Below are positions 6,601 to 6,943 of a stretch of 6,943 nucleotides of DNA, one piece after another; position 1 is the first letter of the stretch; every line of letters begins with the position of its first letter. Source of the stretch: Peptococcaceae bacterium (lineage in GTDB: Bacteria > Bacillota > Dehalobacteriia > UBA4068 > UBA4997); the NCBI GenBank assembly GCA_019421315.1, contig JAHZFN010000017.1, positions 1 to 6,943 of the forward strand, given 5' to 3'. The notes under the pieces are model-generated. The model was given only the letters and a program-made list of their open reading frames with translations. It was not told the DNA's origin and made no database searches. The translations under genes were made by a program, and so were the position numbers.

Positions 6601-6943
6601 TGTCAGCGATATTCCGATCAGCGAAAATCCCGGCAACCTGGAAATTCAACGTTACGTTGACTACAACTACGGCGGCTACACAGCTCTGCACGCCATAATC
6701 GACGCTTATTACAGCAATGCAACTCAGGTTGAATTCACCTGCACCCACGGTGTTTTGACACCCCAAGACAACAAAATACCGTCCGATTGCGGCGAAAATG
6801 CCGGCTGGGTATGCGAAGTCAACGGCAAAACCGTAAATCCCGCCGAAACCTTAGTATACGACGGAGATCAGATCGATTATTACTACAATCCCGATTATCC
6901 CAATATGCAACACGCCAAATGGCAGAGCGCCTTAACAGAAGTT
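3545..6943 (+). CDS. Large exported multi-module protein with Big_2-like, cadherin-like, PEGA-like and DUF4430-like domains (3' partial)
   Basis: The frame stays open from ATG 3545 to the last base (1133 codons, no stop), so the C-terminus lies outside the window. A signal peptide spans residues 1-33. Modules by residue: PEGA-like N-terminal module (about 35-112), with LPAGKYTY; beta-rich region with no named family (about 113-310); Big_2-like domain (about 312-410), with a V-DEDGLVKAVKPG-x-x-x-I core; unassigned region (about 411-760); a cadherin-like strand pair (about 767-791); a fuller cadherin-like domain (about 839-923), with VEVNGAPV and LKEGVNTVQI; second PEGA-like module (925-997); DUF4430-like domain (about 1032-1118), with GWVCEVNG and YDGDQIDYYY. 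No SLH, LPXTG or enzyme motif is visible, and wall attachment, if any, must lie downstream. Extracellular location is well supported; function is not known. The DUF4430 match hints at small-ligand or surface-polymer binding, which is inference. Codon use resembles gene 1. Confidence 0.93.
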   Translation, partial: MTSRLCHKKTLKTGVLLLILTLMMTCFGLTALADSETYDVTVKSGNFKTVYYNESNQELTVENLPKDGNYKCQQLSLPAGKYTYKCYDDNSQSIGTGQFIVDKDHQSFVLRNLVFPDPNNKDNIDFYITLTGKEDTVYESGKSKQSFVVPACGGSESYQYAFVPADDSYWGSNGDVWVNPSASVDNFGSMNLSDNGSFVIAKKVSVNVKVPHGSDIIFCHRVKFYRPLEYIEGNLLSQDDDYDTYNFILPNVQVHYEIHQTGKVKQARTVQPSKYTDTELVIDDLKDNPKQQLKDESQSFYNANVLTNVNDSKYLELKTGETFEFFLHRDWQAINSITGNYYVDPDYHYDLVYGDSVTVDEDGLVKAVKPGISVIKITYDALDWSDSSSGNMIYSAIWDENIPPIIVNVDPDNSTEITANINQSEFDTIYYNRTQNGKEITDHAEYTFKPEADKNISVRVQNFLQDDFGSDSDWTTCEANDDGSFTVDLYDGYNIIEMKAGSSVRYYAVRAYGLDITVYDKTLNMNTDSQIRAGDTVEISFEGLMMPLPKLGAIYNPGFPDNIWVQYDLDGMQMDSTHTQYGIRKANTITYTATEPGTFTMKDGKIHGSIIGEGVAAHRKLTKGGMATSYNGGDSSISFNGYLCKLPDITFSVAGKADADEQAKYDYTSLKYLKDVSPILKLDSNLINYSKLTDGVEMPSNITVDDESTNANFRSLIYNIMPENANNVNLYMRYWTENYPTANVDSLKIGQEGKTRRFSKSDDITYAEIVVSPKDPEKGYAKTYCIRVCSSNSPYFGTKPFLEKLEMIIPNLADCTPISGKLFADPVQYKDGEDTKTLDFGVGFIGTEQNYSSTVPNSVDEIQFSVQAMTEGDQATTVEVNGAPVGEDKLSQAIKLKEGVNTVQIKCTKGSETLTYTINVTREIGQQNVNFVNADDSAVNYVKKADGTGKTAVKNGSCALYPGEYVYYAEKDGYYSQKIPFTVSAEQENTVNIPDMQPLPQQSGKVNVISTAVDHLLCNVSDIPISENPGNLEIQRYVDYNYGGYTALHAIIDAYYSNATQVEFTCTHGVLTPQDNKIPSDCGENAGWVCEVNGKTVNPAETLVYDGDQIDYYYNPDYPNMQHAKWQSALTEV
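4478..4771 (+). other. Big_2-like bacterial Ig domain in the second protein
   Basis: The segment begins KYLELKTGETFEF, which resembles the opening strand of Big_2 (PF02368). It continues to SVTVDEDGLVKAVKPG and ISVIKITY, which match the family hallmark V-x-x-x-G-x-V-x-A-x-x-x-G-x-x-x-I. It ends near PIIVNV. An extra loop (about YDALDWSDSSSGNMIYSAIW) lies between the hallmark and the last strand. Big_2 domains are structural or adhesive modules of surface proteins. Confidence 0.7.
6059..6313 (+). other. Cadherin-like beta-sandwich module
   Basis: Residues about 839-923 show a Y-S-S-T-V-P start, an IQFSVQAM strand, VEVNGAPV, LKEGVNTVQI and a YTINVTRE end. This order is that of the cadherin-like family PF12733: v-NG ... 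l-x-x-G-x-N-x-i-x-i ... Y-x-i-x-v-x-R. A weaker partner sits upstream at about 5843-5917 (YAEIVVSPKDPEKGYAKTY, then CIRV). Confidence 0.7.
6317..6535 (+). other. PEGA-like module
   Basis: The segment contains NVNFVNADDSAVNYVKK, a CALYPGEYVYYAEKDGYY core, and PFTVSAEQENTVNI at the end. The L-x-PG-x-Y-x-Y-x-x-x-x-DGY turn is typical of PEGA-type beta modules of surface proteins. It resembles the N-terminal module of the same protein (see finding). The family name is approximate. Confidence 0.5.
6638..6895 (+). other. DUF4430-like (transcobalamin C-terminal-like) domain
   Basis: Residues about 1032-1118 show T1046-ALHAIIDA, the helix-like part of the family pattern. Next come GWVCEVNG (G1087 W1088 ... 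N1093 G1094), then a YDGDQIDYYY strand (D1106 G1107 D1108). Together these match DUF4430 (PF14478), the domain related to the C-terminal beta domain of cobalamin carrier proteins. In Bacillota surface proteins it often accompanies prenyltransferase-like repeats, but none is visible here. Cobalamin binding is not shown by the sequence. Confidence 0.7.

Overview
The window holds two large genes, both on the + strand and both cut by the window edges. Each encodes a secreted or cell-surface protein built from repeats and beta-sandwich modules. A 154-base gap separates them. The organism looks like an anaerobic, probably gut-type Bacillota of the Clostridia. The evidence is C-terminal triple S-layer homology (SLH) domains, a canonical AAGGAGG ribosome binding site, a Gram-positive type signal peptide, and a module vocabulary common in clostridial surface proteins (GLUG repeats, YQW Ig-like modules, Big_2, cadherin-like, DUF4430). 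The genus cannot be named from this sequence.

Region 1 (1-3390) is the last 1129 codons of an SLH-anchored surface protein. From N to C it shows the tail of an unseen upstream module and a GLUG repeat region predicted to form a right-handed beta-helix and unusually rich in cysteine. Then come five alternating modules of two kinds (A-B-A-B-A), a seven-glycine linker, a small beta-rich module, and three SLH domains ending almost at the stop codon.

Region 2 (3391-3544) is intergenic. It contains a perfect 15-bp hairpin that probably ends gene 1 transcription, two weaker hairpins, and a strong Shine-Dalgarno sequence for gene 2.

Region 3 (3545-6943) is the first 1133 codons of a second giant exported protein, open to the window end with no stop. 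It has a signal peptide, a PEGA-like N-terminal module, a Big_2-like domain, cadherin-like modules, a second PEGA-like module and a DUF4430 (transcobalamin C-terminal-like) domain. No anchor is visible, so it presumably lies beyond the window.

Together the genes suggest a surface-protein locus. One protein is held non-covalently to the secondary cell-wall polymer by SLH domains; the other is exported with a possible ligand-binding domain. No enzyme active site, RNA gene, mobile element, CRISPR array or defence system is recognisable. I do not see a convincing new system. The points most worth a second look are the cysteine-ladder beta-helix, the alternating A/B modules with a 28-nt exact DNA repeat, and the architecture of the second protein.
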